Assembly: GCF_000270305.1 (NCBI RefSeq)
Contig: NC_015737.1
Span: 1,674,501 to 1,738,500, forward strand
From: Clostridium sp. SY8519
GTDB taxonomy: Bacteria > Bacillota > Clostridia > Lachnospirales > Lachnospiraceae
Direction of reading: 5' to 3'
Length of the DNA: 64,000 bases
Position numbers and translations under genes: made by a program. Positions within the stretch are counted from its first letter, which is position 1; each line of letters begins with the position of its first letter. Below are positions 45,884 through 55,289 of this stretch, one piece after another. The notes beneath the pieces were generated by a model. The model searched no databases. It worked only from the letters and a program-made list of their open reading frames with translations, and had not been told where the DNA came from.

Positions 45884-46777
45884 ATGAAGAAAGTATCAAT
45901 CGGCAGCTGGGCGTTTACCGGCGAAAACTTTGCGGATAACCCAATTGATCTGGTAACTGTAGTGGAAGAATTGCATAAATTAGGATTTGATGGCATCAGT
46001 ATGGGCGGTTTTGAGCCACATGCCAATCCAAAGAGATATAACACCCCTGAAAAACGCGCGGAGCTGGCAAAACTGCTGAACGATAATAAACTGGGCGTGG
46101 CTGATTACGCGGCAGACCTCTGGAGCGTTGATTCTCTGAAGCAGTCTGAGGAATGGATCGCGCTGTTTGAAGAAGCAGCAGAATTCTGCGATCAGATGGG
46201 TTTTAAAACCATCCGTGTGGATTCCGGTACACAGCCGATCCTTCTGGAAGGAATGACATACGAACAGTGTCGTGCAAAAATCGTAGATAACTTCAAACGC
46301 ATTGCTAAGATCGCGCAGCAGTATGACCAGCAGGTGGTTTGGGAGTTCGAACCGGGATTTATGATCAACGAGCCGAAATACATCGTTGAAACATTTGAAG
46401 CAGTCAATGAACCGAATTTTAAGGTGTTATTCGATACATGCCACGCTTATATGTCTTCTGTTAAAGGTTCACGCCATATAGAGGAAGATAAGCTGGAGGG
46501 CGGAGTTCTTGAGTTTATTGAGTTGTTGGGCGATCGTATCGGTTTCGTTCATCTGATCGATTCTGACGGTACATTAAATGTTACCGATACCAGCACACAT
46601 GTACCTTTTGGCGAGGGTAATGTGGACTTTGATCAGGTAATTCCTGCGCTTCTGGAAAAAGCAAACTTTGATGGCGAATGGTGGGCTATCGATCTCTGTG
46701 AGTGGCCGGATGCATGGAATGCGATCCGTAAGTGTAAAGAAGCGATAGATGGTTTTAACGAGAAGTTTTGTAAGTAG
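45884..46777 (+). CDS. Sugar isomerase/epimerase, AP-endonuclease-2 fold
   Basis: A 297-residue TIM-barrel protein (xylose isomerase-like superfamily). Likely metal ligands are Glu in VWEFEPGF, Asp in VLFDTCHAYM, the His in FVHLIDSDG and the Glu in IDLCEWP-region. It is not close to the epimerase before it. Substrate unknown; it probably acts on the same sugar or its phosphate. AAGGAG precedes the ATG. Confidence 0.75.
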   Translation: MKKVSIGSWAFTGENFADNPIDLVTVVEELHKLGFDGISMGGFEPHANPKRYNTPEKRAELAKLLNDNKLGVADYAADLWSVDSLKQSEEWIALFEEAAEFCDQMGFKTIRVDSGTQPILLEGMTYEQCRAKIVDNFKRIAKIAQQYDQQVVWEFEPGFMINEPKYIVETFEAVNEPNFKVLFDTCHAYMSSVKGSRHIEEDKLEGGVLEFIELLGDRIGFVHLIDSDGTLNVTDTSTHVPFGEGNVDFDQVIPALLEKANFDGEWWAIDLCEWPDAWNAIRKCKEAIDGFNEKFCK

Positions 46778-46788
46778 AGGAGTATAGA

Positions 46789-47667
46789 ATGATGCTTGTA
46801 TCAATGAACGAAGTCCTTAGAGAACCGTGTGAAAAAGGTTATGCGGTAGGTGCATTCAATGCTTATAATCTGGAAGCTTTGCAGGCAATCATCGAAGCTG
46901 CGGAAGAGACCGGCAAAGGAGTCATCATCAACTATGCGGAAGTGCATGCGCCGCTGATTCCGATTGAGGAGATTGCGCCGCTGATGATCCATTACGCTGA
47001 AAAAGCTTCCGTGCCGGTATGCCTGAACCTGGATCACGGGACGACTGTAGAGTCCTGCATGCAGGCGATGCGTCTGGGATTCACTTCCGTTATGATCGAT
47101 TGTTCTGCGTTAAGCTACGAAGAGAATGTTGAGACGACTGCGCTGGTAACACGCCTCGCGCACAGCGTAGGCGTTTCCGTGGAAGCTGAGCTTGGTCATG
47201 TATTCACATCTGACATTGGTATGGAAGGCGTGGAGGAAGACGACGCTGAGCAGATGGATGTGTCCAGCATGTACACAGATCCGGATACAGCGAAGGATTT
47301 TGTAGAGAAGACCGGTGTAGATGCGCTTGCTATCTGCTTTGGTACGGCCCATGGCATTTATAAAACGAAACCGGTATTGGATTTAGACCGCATCACGGAA
47401 ATCAGAGAAAAGATTGATATGCCATTCGTTATGCATGGTGGTTCCGGCCTGAGCAAAGAAGAGTTCCAGACTGCAATCCGCAACGGTATCCGCAAAGTAA
47501 ATTACTATACCTATATGGCTTTGACCGGCGGTAAAGCAGTCAAAGATGCAATGGATCAGGTCAAAGAAGGCGAATCCGTATTTTTTCATGACATTCCAAA
47601 GATTGCGCGCGAAGCGATGAAGAAGGATGTCGTTGAGGCAATCCGTATCTTCAGTTTAGAAGCATAA
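46789..47667 (+). CDS. Class II ketose-bisphosphate aldolase
   Basis: A 292-residue zinc aldolase of the FbaA/GatY group: AVGAFNAYNLEALQA, NLDHGTTVESC, EAELGHV, GTAHGIYKTKP and HGGSGLS are all family motifs. With the kinase that follows it should split a ketose 1-phosphate or bisphosphate to DHAP and an aldehyde. Only about 45% similar by eye to the fba product at 805, so it is a pathway enzyme and not a duplicate. Ends three bases before the next small spacer and the kinase. Confidence 0.85.
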   Translation: MMLVSMNEVLREPCEKGYAVGAFNAYNLEALQAIIEAAEETGKGVIINYAEVHAPLIPIEEIAPLMIHYAEKASVPVCLNLDHGTTVESCMQAMRLGFTSVMIDCSALSYEENVETTALVTRLAHSVGVSVEAELGHVFTSDIGMEGVEEDDAEQMDVSSMYTDPDTAKDFVEKTGVDALAICFGTAHGIYKTKPVLDLDRITEIREKIDMPFVMHGGSGLSKEEFQTAIRNGIRKVNYYTYMALTGGKAVKDAMDQVKEGESVFFHDIPKIAREAMKKDVVEAIRIFSLEA

Positions 47668-47682
47668 GAAATGGAGCAGATA

Positions 47683-48681
47683 ATGGCAGTTAATCAAAAA
47701 GGAATTGCGGTAGCAGGTTCCCTGATTGCAGATCTGGTCTATACCACTGACACCTATCCGTCACCGGGCTTTCTGGCTAATATTCTGGAACAGACCTGGA
47801 ATGTAGGCGGAAGCGGCAATATGATCCTTGATCTTGCCAAGATGGACCCGGAACTTCCGGTAAAAGTCAGTGCTGTGATCGGTGAAGACGCTGCAGGCAA
47901 TATGCTCTGGGAGACACTGAACAGTTTTCCGAATATTGAAACAGATAACATCATGCGCGGAGGTCTAAGCTCCGTTACGCATGTTATTCATCCGGCCGAC
48001 ACCAAACAAAGAACATTCTTCTTTCAGGCAGAGGCGAGCAATCGGTATGACGAGAGTTATATTGATTGGGAGAAACTCTCGGCTGATATTTTTGTACTGG
48101 AATACCTTCTGCTGATGAAGAAGGTGGATGAGCCGGATGATGAGTATGGTACACATGGCGCAAGGATCCTTCACGATGCGCAGCAACGGGGAATGAAGAC
48201 GGCCATTGATGTCGTCTCCGAGCAGGGTGACCGCGCAAAGAGTATTGTAAAACCGGCTTTAAAATACACCAGCTATTGTGTGATCAATGAGCTGGAGGCA
48301 GAGGCAATCACCGACATTGCAGTTAATGCTGACAATGTTGCGATCGTGTTGAAAGAGATCCGGGAAATGGGTGTTTCTGACTGGGTGGTGATCCACACGG
48401 CATCCGATGCTTATGGCCTGGATTGCAGAAACGACAGCATTGTTCATGTGCCGAGCCTGTCTTTGCCTGACGACTATATTAAAGGCAACACCGGCGCCGG
48501 TGATGCTTTCTGCAGCGGTATTCTGTACGGTGCGTATTCCGGCATGGATCTGGAAACTTCCATCCGGTTTGCCGTTGCCTCCGCAGCGTGTTCTCTGTCT
48601 GAATTAAATGGGACCGATGGTCTGCGCAGCGCAAGCCTGATCTGGGAACTGGAAGCAAAATACAGAAAAACTGATCATTAA
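47683..48681 (+). CDS. PfkB-family sugar kinase
   Basis: A 332-residue ribokinase-fold kinase. GGSGNMILDLAKM near the N-terminus and the C-terminal GNTGAGDAFCSG with the catalytic Asp are diagnostic. It should phosphorylate the ketose (probably at C1 or C6) made by the epimerases before the aldolase acts. The ATG at 47683 is preferred because GGAG lies ten bases upstream; 47671 is an alternative. Last gene of the operon. Confidence 0.85.
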   Translation: MAVNQKGIAVAGSLIADLVYTTDTYPSPGFLANILEQTWNVGGSGNMILDLAKMDPELPVKVSAVIGEDAAGNMLWETLNSFPNIETDNIMRGGLSSVTHVIHPADTKQRTFFFQAEASNRYDESYIDWEKLSADIFVLEYLLLMKKVDEPDDEYGTHGARILHDAQQRGMKTAIDVVSEQGDRAKSIVKPALKYTSYCVINELEAEAITDIAVNADNVAIVLKEIREMGVSDWVVIHTASDAYGLDCRNDSIVHVPSLSLPDDYIKGNTGAGDAFCSGILYGAYSGMDLETSIRFAVASAACSLSELNGTDGLRSASLIWELEAKYRKTDH

Positions 48682-48705
48682 CAGATACCCCTCCCCTATA
48701 CCTCA

Positions 48706-48751
48706 TAAAAACACAGGACAGCGACTTTTGGTCGCTGCCCTGTGTTTTTTG
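48706..48751. terminator. Bidirectional terminator between the kinase and lacI-type genes
   Basis: A long stem (48706-48724 with 48730-48749, one bulge), TTTTG loop, with A-run and T-run edges, serving both convergent genes. Confidence 0.88.
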
Positions 48752-48758
48752 TAAAATA

Positions 48759-49760
48759 TTACGCGGATTCTCTGGCAAGCAGGGAAGGTGTTAATGGTTC
48801 TGATTCAGACAGGTCCTTATCCTCAGTTGGAAACAGAACATCCAGGATGCGGGAACAGATTTCTTCCAACGGCTGTGCAATAGTCGTTATAGCCGGGATA
48901 AAAATCTGTGAGGGCGGGATATTATCATATCCGATGACCCGGAAGTCTTCAGGAACCCGCTTGCCGAGTGATTTCAGTACGCGGATCAGGCCCATTGCGA
49001 TCAGATCAGAGGTTGTGATGATTGCTTCGTAATCACTCTTGGCTATTTCAGCGCCGATCCGGCAGCATTCCTGATAGTAATCTTTTTCGTTATCGAGATA
49101 AAGGGTGTTTGCCGGATCAAAGCAATCGGCTTCTTTCATTGCTTCTGTATGTCCGCGGTAGCGTTCCTGCAGAGCGTCGACAACGACGGTCTGGTTGATA
49201 TAGGCGATCTTCTTAAGCTGCTGGTTCAGCAGATACTTAGTTGCAAGGTGTCCACCGGCAAAGTTGTCCGTCTGAATATTCGGAATGCCGATCTGTGTAC
49301 AATGGCTTCCGCCTTCCAGTGCGATGACGGGTTTGCCGGAATTCTTGAGAATATCCCAGTTAGCCGGATCCGTAAACTGATATAACACGATAATGCTATG
49401 GACATTATTCGCAAGCAGACGCTGGATGATGTCGCTTTCATATTTCGCATTATATGAAGTAATGTAAACCATGGTATGGTAATCGGACTGGATCAGCAGA
49501 TTCTCAAGATACTCAATGATGCCGGAATAGTATTGATTTACGATGTCGGGCAGGATGATTCCTACAATCGTAGAGGAATTCGTTTTCAACGCCCTGGCAG
49601 CGTAGTTCGGTGTGTAATTGAGTTTCTGAATCGCCTCGTTAACCCTCTGCTTTACTTCGTCTGATATATTTGCTGAATTGTTGATCACATAGGATACGGT
49701 AGCCTGTGTGACGCCTGCCAGCTTGGCCACATCCTTCATGGTTGTGCGTTTTTTCGTCAT
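48759..49760 (-). CDS. LacI-family transcriptional repressor
   Basis: A 333-residue regulator: helix-turn-helix (TTMKDVAKLAGVTQATVSYVIN, residues 6-27), hinge helix with YTPNYAARALK, and a periplasmic-binding-protein-like sugar domain. It sits between the two sugar operons. The five ATTTATACG-type palindromes next to its own promoter and in front of both operons are the obvious binding sites, so it should repress both operons and itself until the inducer sugar binds. Confidence 0.92.
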   Translation of the reverse strand: MTKKRTTMKDVAKLAGVTQATVSYVINNSANISDEVKQRVNEAIQKLNYTPNYAARALKTNSSTIVGIILPDIVNQYYSGIIEYLENLLIQSDYHTMVYITSYNAKYESDIIQRLLANNVHSIIVLYQFTDPANWDILKNSGKPVIALEGGSHCTQIGIPNIQTDNFAGGHLATKYLLNQQLKKIAYINQTVVVDALQERYRGHTEAMKEADCFDPANTLYLDNEKDYYQECCRIGAEIAKSDYEAIITTSDLIAMGLIRVLKSLGKRVPEDFRVIGYDNIPPSQIFIPAITTIAQPLEEICSRILDVLFPTEDKDLSESEPLTPSLLARESA

Positions 49761-49793
49761 AATTGAAATCTCCTAATTAAGGTTTGATGTATT

Positions 49794-49809
49794 GATTATA
49801 CGATTAAAT
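49794..49809. promoter_or_regulatory. LacI-family operator O5 (repressor gene)
   Basis: GATTATACGATTAAAT, 33 bases before the repressor start; a degenerate copy, fitting mild autoregulation. Confidence 0.65.
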
Positions 49810-49943
49810 AGAAATAAATGCAAGAATTGCTCTTGCACAAATATTCATAGAACCAGGGAGCTGACAAGATAAGAATTGTGCACAAAAAAAGATCTTTGAT
49901 AATTAGAATAATCACCAAAAATAGTTTTGTTGGATAAAAGCGG

Positions 49944-49973
49944 TTGACATAAATATTGCCACCATGCTACTAT
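49944..49973 (+). promoter_or_regulatory. Promoter of the second sugar operon
   Basis: TTGACA (49944-49949), 18-base spacer, TACTAT (49968-49973). Confidence 0.7.
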
Positions 49974-49983
49974 AAGGCTACGG

Positions 49984-49999
49984 ATTTATACGTATAAAT
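49984..49999. promoter_or_regulatory. LacI-family operator O3
   Basis: The same perfect palindrome as O2, ATTTATACGTATAAAT, at the transcription start of the second operon. Confidence 0.85.
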
Positions 50000-50042
50000 A
50001 GCAAAAGAAATAACGTGTAATCCGACTTTTTTTAACACCTTA

Positions 50043-50058
50043 ATTTATACGATTAAAT
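50043..50058. promoter_or_regulatory. LacI-family operator O4
   Basis: ATTTATACGATTAAAT, 59 bp downstream of O3, in the leader. Confidence 0.75.
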
Positions 50059-50089
50059 GAAAGGATAGCTAAAGAGGTAAGGAGGTCTC

Positions 50090-51295
50090 ATGAGCAAGAT
50101 AAGAGAGGTATTTGAAAAGAATGAAGGAATCCTTCAACTGACACCTACCTGGGTGCCAAGACCATTTAACAGACCGGGGAGAAGACTGAGACTTCATCCG
50201 GAAGATTACTACGCAATGGGCATGGAAAGAGGCGCGATCGTGGAACGATGGTTTTCTTCCATCACTCATGTAGAAACAAAAGGAGCGGGTGAGTACGAAG
50301 GGTTGAGTTTCGTAAATGTAGACGATGATCCGGAACATGCCATTCTGTTTAAAGATTTCATTGATGAATTGGGAGCAGACCTGATCGGACAGGAACTGAT
50401 GGACAAATATGGTACATGGCCGATGTTCTCCAAATTCTATGATTATCAGTATCCGCTGTTCCATCATATCCATCACACGGAAGAAGCCTGCAAAAAGGTT
50501 GGCGTATTGCCGAAACATGAACATTACTTCTTCCCAAGACAGTATAACAATCACCTTGGAGCAATGCCGGTAAGCTACTTTGGATTCGATCCTTCCGTAT
50601 CAAAAGAGGAAGTTCTGGAACGACTGAGTAACTACTCCAAATGTGACACACGAATCACAGAACTTTCCAGAGCATTTCGGATTGAGCTGGATACCGGATG
50701 GTACACACCGGCAGGAGTCGTCCACGCCCCCGGTTCTCTTTGCACCTATGAACCGCAATGGAACAGCGATGCCATGGCAATCTGGGAAAATGTGGTCAAC
50801 GGCGAGCTTTTTCATGAAGAAGATCTGCGGGCATACCTGCCGGATGATGAAAAGGATGATATCAAAAACGTATTCGAAGTGGCTGACTGGGAATTGAATA
50901 CAGCTCCGGATTACCGGGAAAGATTCTTCCACAGACCGCAGAACGAATTCGAAGATGATAATTGCACACAGGATTGGATCGTATACGGCAATGATTATGT
51001 CGGAGCCAAAGAATTGACCGTATATCCCGGTAAAACAGCAGTTGTCAAAGATCCTTGTGCTTACGGATGTCTGGTTATCCAGGGACATGGAAAACTCGGT
51101 AAATATGAATGTGAGTCTCCGACGCTGATCCGCTATGGCGAACTGACTGCAGACGAGTTCTTTGTCAGCAAATCGGCAGCACAGAAGGGTGTTGAGATCG
51201 TAAACACATCAAAATATGAACCGCTTGTCATTCTGAAACATTTCGGACCGGACGGACAGATCCTTCAGGGATGCGGAACTCGATCAAACAAATAG
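50090..51295 (+). CDS. Cupin-fold sugar isomerase-like protein
   Basis: A 401-residue protein with metal-binding cupin motifs: FHHIHHTEE and KHEHYFFP in the middle (about residues 123-146), TPAGVVHAPGS (about 203-213) and a C-terminal beta-barrel part (GCLVIQGHGKLGKYE). The pattern recalls type I phosphomannose isomerases and related metal-dependent aldose/ketose isomerases. AAGGAGG precedes the ATG. It is the first gene of the second LacI-controlled operon. Isomerase is inferred from fold and context. Confidence 0.6.
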   Translation: MSKIREVFEKNEGILQLTPTWVPRPFNRPGRRLRLHPEDYYAMGMERGAIVERWFSSITHVETKGAGEYEGLSFVNVDDDPEHAILFKDFIDELGADLIGQELMDKYGTWPMFSKFYDYQYPLFHHIHHTEEACKKVGVLPKHEHYFFPRQYNNHLGAMPVSYFGFDPSVSKEEVLERLSNYSKCDTRITELSRAFRIELDTGWYTPAGVVHAPGSLCTYEPQWNSDAMAIWENVVNGELFHEEDLRAYLPDDEKDDIKNVFEVADWELNTAPDYRERFFHRPQNEFEDDNCTQDWIVYGNDYVGAKELTVYPGKTAVVKDPCAYGCLVIQGHGKLGKYECESPTLIRYGELTADEFFVSKSAAQKGVEIVNTSKYEPLVILKHFGPDGQILQGCGTRSNK

Positions 51296-51338
51296 AAAAC
51301 AGAAAGATAAACAGATGAAATACAGGAGGATTTGAAAG

Positions 51339-52424
51339 ATGGAAGGAACAATGAAGGTTGCCCGTTTTATGGAGCCTTTAAAAATGGAATACAGAGAAGA
51401 GCCGATTCCGCAGATCGATCCGACAGAGATCCTGATCAAAGTAAAGGCAACCGGAATCTGCGGTTCTGATCTGGTCTACTATTACGGTGAAAGTCCGCTG
51501 GATACAGCAGATGGCAAAGGGCCGTTGATCTTGGGTCATGAGACCGCCGGTGAAGTGGTTGAGATCGGTTCGGCAGCAGCAGAACTGAATCTGTTCAAAG
51601 TCGGTGATCACGTTGCGGTCAATCCGGTTCAGACCTGCGGTGCCTGCCCGGCCTGTATGCGCGGCGAGTTCAACGAATGTGAACATGCCGGCGTTGTCGG
51701 AACCAGCGTAGACGGCGCAATGGCAGAATATGTAAAGGTAAAATACACAAACGTATACAAAATCGATGATAGCATTCCGTATGAATATGCTTCGATCGCA
51801 GAGCCGCTGGCCTGTGCACTGCACGCGATCAACAGACTGGATATTCTGCCGGGACAGACGGTAGTCATTTACGGTGTCGGTGGAATCGGTCTCATGATGA
51901 CGCAGCTTGCAAAGGCGTATGGCGCAGGCAAGGTGATCGTCGTCGCAAGAAAAGATTTCGGCCTGGAAAAAGCCATCGAATGCGGCGCGGATCATGTCAT
52001 CAACAATTCCAGAACAGATTCCCCGTACTATGCAGAAGATGTTGCGGCAAGGGTAAGAGAGCTGAATGGCGGACTGCTTGCCGAGAGAGCAATCCTGGCA
52101 GCGGGAAGTACGGCAGCAATGCAGGATTCCCTGCTGGTCACAGCACCCTGTGCAACCATCGTATTCTTCGGCCAGGCAGGACCGGATGACAGACTTTCTG
52201 TTCCGGTACTTGACTGTCTGAAGCAGGAAAAAACACTGAAGTTCTCATGGCTTGCGCCGCTGGTATGGGATCAGGTGTTTAAATTGATCGCCAGCGGGCA
52301 GGTGGATTTAAGCAAAATCATTACACACAGATTCACACTGGAAGAAGCAGAGCAGGGCATCCGCTTCATGAGAGAGTCCAAAGAAGGAAAAGTAAAAGGC
52401 GTCATCGTGGTAGATCCGGAATAA
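51339..52424 (+). CDS. Zinc-dependent sugar alcohol dehydrogenase (MDR family)
   Basis: A 361-residue medium-chain dehydrogenase. Catalytic zinc ligands Cys41, His67 and Glu68 (GHETAGEV); structural zinc cysteines 100, 103, 106 and 114 (CGACPACMRGEFNEC); cofactor motif GVGGIG. It resembles sorbitol and threonine dehydrogenases and would oxidise a polyol or sugar hydroxyl with NAD(P). AGGAGGA at 51324-51330 fixes the start. Confidence 0.88.
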   Translation: MEGTMKVARFMEPLKMEYREEPIPQIDPTEILIKVKATGICGSDLVYYYGESPLDTADGKGPLILGHETAGEVVEIGSAAAELNLFKVGDHVAVNPVQTCGACPACMRGEFNECEHAGVVGTSVDGAMAEYVKVKYTNVYKIDDSIPYEYASIAEPLACALHAINRLDILPGQTVVIYGVGGIGLMMTQLAKAYGAGKVIVVARKDFGLEKAIECGADHVINNSRTDSPYYAEDVAARVRELNGGLLAERAILAAGSTAAMQDSLLVTAPCATIVFFGQAGPDDRLSVPVLDCLKQEKTLKFSWLAPLVWDQVFKLIASGQVDLSKIITHRFTLEEAEQGIRFMRESKEGKVKGVIVVDPE

Positions 52425-52464
52425 AGCGGAAGACAGACGACGATTGGAGAGGAGGAACAACAGG

Positions 52465-53409
52465 ATGAAATATTCATTCAGTTTAGGAACAACCGGTTGC
52501 GAAAGCTACATCGCACTTTGGTACTGGAACGACATCGTTGAAATGGTCGGCGTATGTGGATACGAGGGACTGGAGATCCCGTTCCAGGCATGGTCGTTTA
52601 ACGGCGGCCGCGGGGCATGCCCAATCTGTGCAGAGGCGATCCGTTCCAAATACGGTTCCGCTGCAAACTATCAGAAATTCCTGGTAGACAACGGAATCAA
52701 AGAAGGCCTGTCCGGTCTTCATATTACGGCACAGAACATTCTGATGACGATGCTTGATATGGGAATGCCGCGGGAAGCATTTTTTGATCAGATTCTTGCA
52801 CTTACGAAAGAAACCGCTGACGTTCTGGCAGAAATGGGAAGCAAAGATCTGATTTTCTCCCCGTCCGCCATGTTTGGCATGACACAGGGCGTCTTCCACG
52901 GCAGCGAAATTCTGGATTCCTATGAAGACAGAATGGCGGAGACCATCATGAAGATGGAAGAGATCGCCAAAGAAGCAGACGTGAAAGTATCCCTGAGAAA
53001 CGAATACTATGGACTGTTCCGCGGAGAGATGATCGACTCTCTGATGGCAAAGCTCCCGGAGACCGTATTATACAGTCCGGATCTGGCGCAGCTTCACATT
53101 GCAGGCGTAGACCCGATCGCGATGATCAATAAATATGCCGGCAGACTTGGCAGCGTGAAGATGGATGATTCCAAATTTGTGGATACCATGGGCGTGTTCG
53201 CTACGCCGTTGCCGGAAGCGCCGCAGGAAGGTGACCAGCAGCGGGTTTACTGTACATTTGGAAATGGTGACGTAGATAAGGTCGGTGCATACCATGCATT
53301 AAAAGAGGTCGGATACGATGACTGGATTACAATGGAATCGAAGCAGGCCTTCAATGTAGAAAAGACCATGATGAAAATGCAGGGTTATAAGAGAAAATAC
53401 TTTGTGTAG
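52465..53409 (+). CDS. Sugar isomerase/epimerase, AP-endonuclease-2 fold
   Basis: A 314-residue TIM-barrel protein. VGVCGYEGLEIPFQAW starts the barrel; metal ligands are likely in SLRNEYYG, YSPDLAQLHIAG, SVKMDDSK and TMESKQA. GAGGAGGAAC supports the start at 52465. Together with the next two genes it forms a run of three isomerase-like proteins. Substrate unknown. Confidence 0.75.
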   Translation: MKYSFSLGTTGCESYIALWYWNDIVEMVGVCGYEGLEIPFQAWSFNGGRGACPICAEAIRSKYGSAANYQKFLVDNGIKEGLSGLHITAQNILMTMLDMGMPREAFFDQILALTKETADVLAEMGSKDLIFSPSAMFGMTQGVFHGSEILDSYEDRMAETIMKMEEIAKEADVKVSLRNEYYGLFRGEMIDSLMAKLPETVLYSPDLAQLHIAGVDPIAMINKYAGRLGSVKMDDSKFVDTMGVFATPLPEAPQEGDQQRVYCTFGNGDVDKVGAYHALKEVGYDDWITMESKQAFNVEKTMMKMQGYKRKYFV

Positions 53410-53424
53410 AATGGAGGGATAAAG

Positions 53425-54354
53425 ATGGAAAACATTAAATACAGCTTTCAGATGAATATGTGGGGCGTTCCACAGTTCAAGCAGATCAACAATCTGGGAG
53501 AGTGGTATGACGAAGACTTCACTGCACATGGGTATATGCAGGACTGGGATAATATCTTAAAGTATCTCTCCACTGCCGGATATAAAGGCATTGAGCTGGT
53601 ATGGTATCAGGTAGACTTCCTGCGCATGCAGTTCGGAAGCCTGGCAGCATTTGCGGAGTTTGTGAAAAAGAGAGGCATCGAGAAGGTGACGGGCGGTTTC
53701 AGTATTCATTTCAATTCCGAGAGAAAAGACGCCCTTCCGGGAATCATTGCTGCACAGCAGAAAAACATTGATAACCTTGCAGAGCTTGGTGCAGAAGCAA
53801 TGATCGTGATGCCGGCAGGCCAGTACTTCGGAACCGGCCCGCTGGATGATGATCAGCTGCAGAATGTCGCAACCGCTCTGAATGAAGTCGGCAGGCGCGC
53901 AAAAGACAAAGGGCTGGATCTGGCGATCCACAATGAGTTCTGGTGCGCAGTTAACCTGAGCAATCATGAGAAGCTGTTAGAGTTGACAGATCCGAGATAC
54001 GTTCAGTATTGTCTGGATACGGCACAGATCTCTCTGATGGGTGTAGATATCGTTGATTTCTATGACAGATGGCATGATCGTATGAAATATATGCATCTGA
54101 AAGATACCAACAAGAAGAACCTTCCGGATGAAGAGCGTTTCAAAGCGGGTGCTGAGTACGACGATGAGGGCAAGCGCTGGTTCTACGAGCTCGGCGCCGG
54201 CGATGTAAACCTGACAGGTCTTTATGAGATGTTCAAGAAGCATAACTTCAAAGGCTGGGCGACGGTAGAAGCAGACGGCGCGCCGGATAATCTGGCAGCG
54301 ATGCTGTTATCCAAGTGGTATATTGATAATGTACTGTCACCGATTTACAAATAA
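53425..54354 (+). CDS. Sugar isomerase/epimerase, AP-endonuclease-2 fold
   Basis: A 309-residue TIM-barrel protein. AGYKGIELVWYQVD starts the fold; the metal site is likely Glu in AIHNEFWC, Asp in YCLDTAQI, His in YMHLKDTN and Glu in ATVEADGA. It has an insertion near residue 25-50 that includes several acidic residues. It begins 15 bases after the preceding stop behind GGAGGG. Confidence 0.75.
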   Translation: MENIKYSFQMNMWGVPQFKQINNLGEWYDEDFTAHGYMQDWDNILKYLSTAGYKGIELVWYQVDFLRMQFGSLAAFAEFVKKRGIEKVTGGFSIHFNSERKDALPGIIAAQQKNIDNLAELGAEAMIVMPAGQYFGTGPLDDDQLQNVATALNEVGRRAKDKGLDLAIHNEFWCAVNLSNHEKLLELTDPRYVQYCLDTAQISLMGVDIVDFYDRWHDRMKYMHLKDTNKKNLPDEERFKAGAEYDDEGKRWFYELGAGDVNLTGLYEMFKKHNFKGWATVEADGAPDNLAAMLLSKWYIDNVLSPIYK

Positions 54355-54423
54355 TATAGAAATTAATAGACATTGATCTGATAAAACAGGGTTTAGTACA
54401 ATAAACCGGTAAGGAGAAAAACG

Positions 54424-55218
54424 ATGAAATATTCATGTATGGTAGATATCTTTTTTGGCCAGTGGGGTGTGCCGATGAGCACAGAAACCTATCTGGAAAG
54501 TCTGGAAACACTGAAAGAGGCAGGTTACGACGGATTTGAGATCCTAAGCTGGTGGGATGATGATCTGGATGCGATCAAAGCAAAAGCAGATGAGTTGGGA
54601 CTGGAAGTTGCTTCCATCATGTGCAAATGCGACTGCATGGGTGCGCCGGAGTTAAAAGAAACTTATCTGAATGATCTGAAAGCCAGTATCGAAGCAGCGA
54701 AAAAGCTTGGCTGCAAGCAGGTGTTCAATTCTCTGGGACATGAGAGAATGTTCCTTTCCAGACAGGAGTTTTTCGCAAATACGATTGACACACTGAAAGA
54801 AGCAGATAAGCTTCTGGAGGGTACCGGGGTTGAACTGCTGATCGAGCCGGTGAACGTTGATGTGGATCATGCCGGCGTATTCCCGTTAAATTCGCACGAT
54901 GCATTCTTCCTGATCCGTGCACTGGGTGACACACCGAATATCAAGATTCTGTTTGATCTGTATCATCAGCAGATTACAGACGGCAACCTGCTTGAGACCA
55001 TCACCAGAAATATCAACCGTATTGGTCACTTCCATGCTGCCGGTTCAAAAGGACGTAATGAGCTCGAGTATTCAGAGCTGAATTACGCATTCCTGCGTGA
55101 GGAAATTGAAAAGCTGGGATTCGACGGTTATCTGGGTATGGAGTATGATCCGACCATGGATAAACTCGAAAGCCTGATCCGTTCAAAGAACGTAGTGAAC
55201 GGAATTGCTAACAACTAG
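54424..55218 (+). CDS. Hydroxypyruvate isomerase-like TIM-barrel protein
   Basis: A 264-residue protein close in length and pattern to hydroxypyruvate isomerase and related epimerases: AGYDGFEILSWW, ELLIEPVN (metal Glu), ILFDLYHQQITDG (metal Asp and His), GHFHAAGSKGRNE and GMEYDP (metal Glu). It is the fifth AP-endonuclease-2-fold protein in the regulon. AAGGAG precedes the ATG. A 7-bp hairpin with a short T tract (55244-55266) lies between this and the transporter gene. Confidence 0.78.
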   Translation: MKYSCMVDIFFGQWGVPMSTETYLESLETLKEAGYDGFEILSWWDDDLDAIKAKADELGLEVASIMCKCDCMGAPELKETYLNDLKASIEAAKKLGCKQVFNSLGHERMFLSRQEFFANTIDTLKEADKLLEGTGVELLIEPVNVDVDHAGVFPLNSHDAFFLIRALGDTPNIKILFDLYHQQITDGNLLETITRNINRIGHFHAAGSKGRNELEYSELNYAFLREEIEKLGFDGYLGMEYDPTMDKLESLIRSKNVVNGIANN

Positions 55219-55289
55219 TTAAATCATCATTAGCGTGACGGAAAGGACGCCGGGAGTCTGTCCTTTTGCCTCACGGAGGAGGTAATAAA

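Larger units (their letters stand above)
49761..50089 (+). other. Divergent control region of repressor and second sugar operon
   Basis: 329 bases with three operator copies and the promoter at 49944. The rest is A/T-rich and holds no gene. Confidence 0.6.

Noticed and set aside
50090..55218. A C-glycoside deglycosylation cluster, because of several isomerase-like proteins
   Set aside because: The small DUF6379-type subunit and the GFO/IDH oxidoreductase typical of that system are absent.
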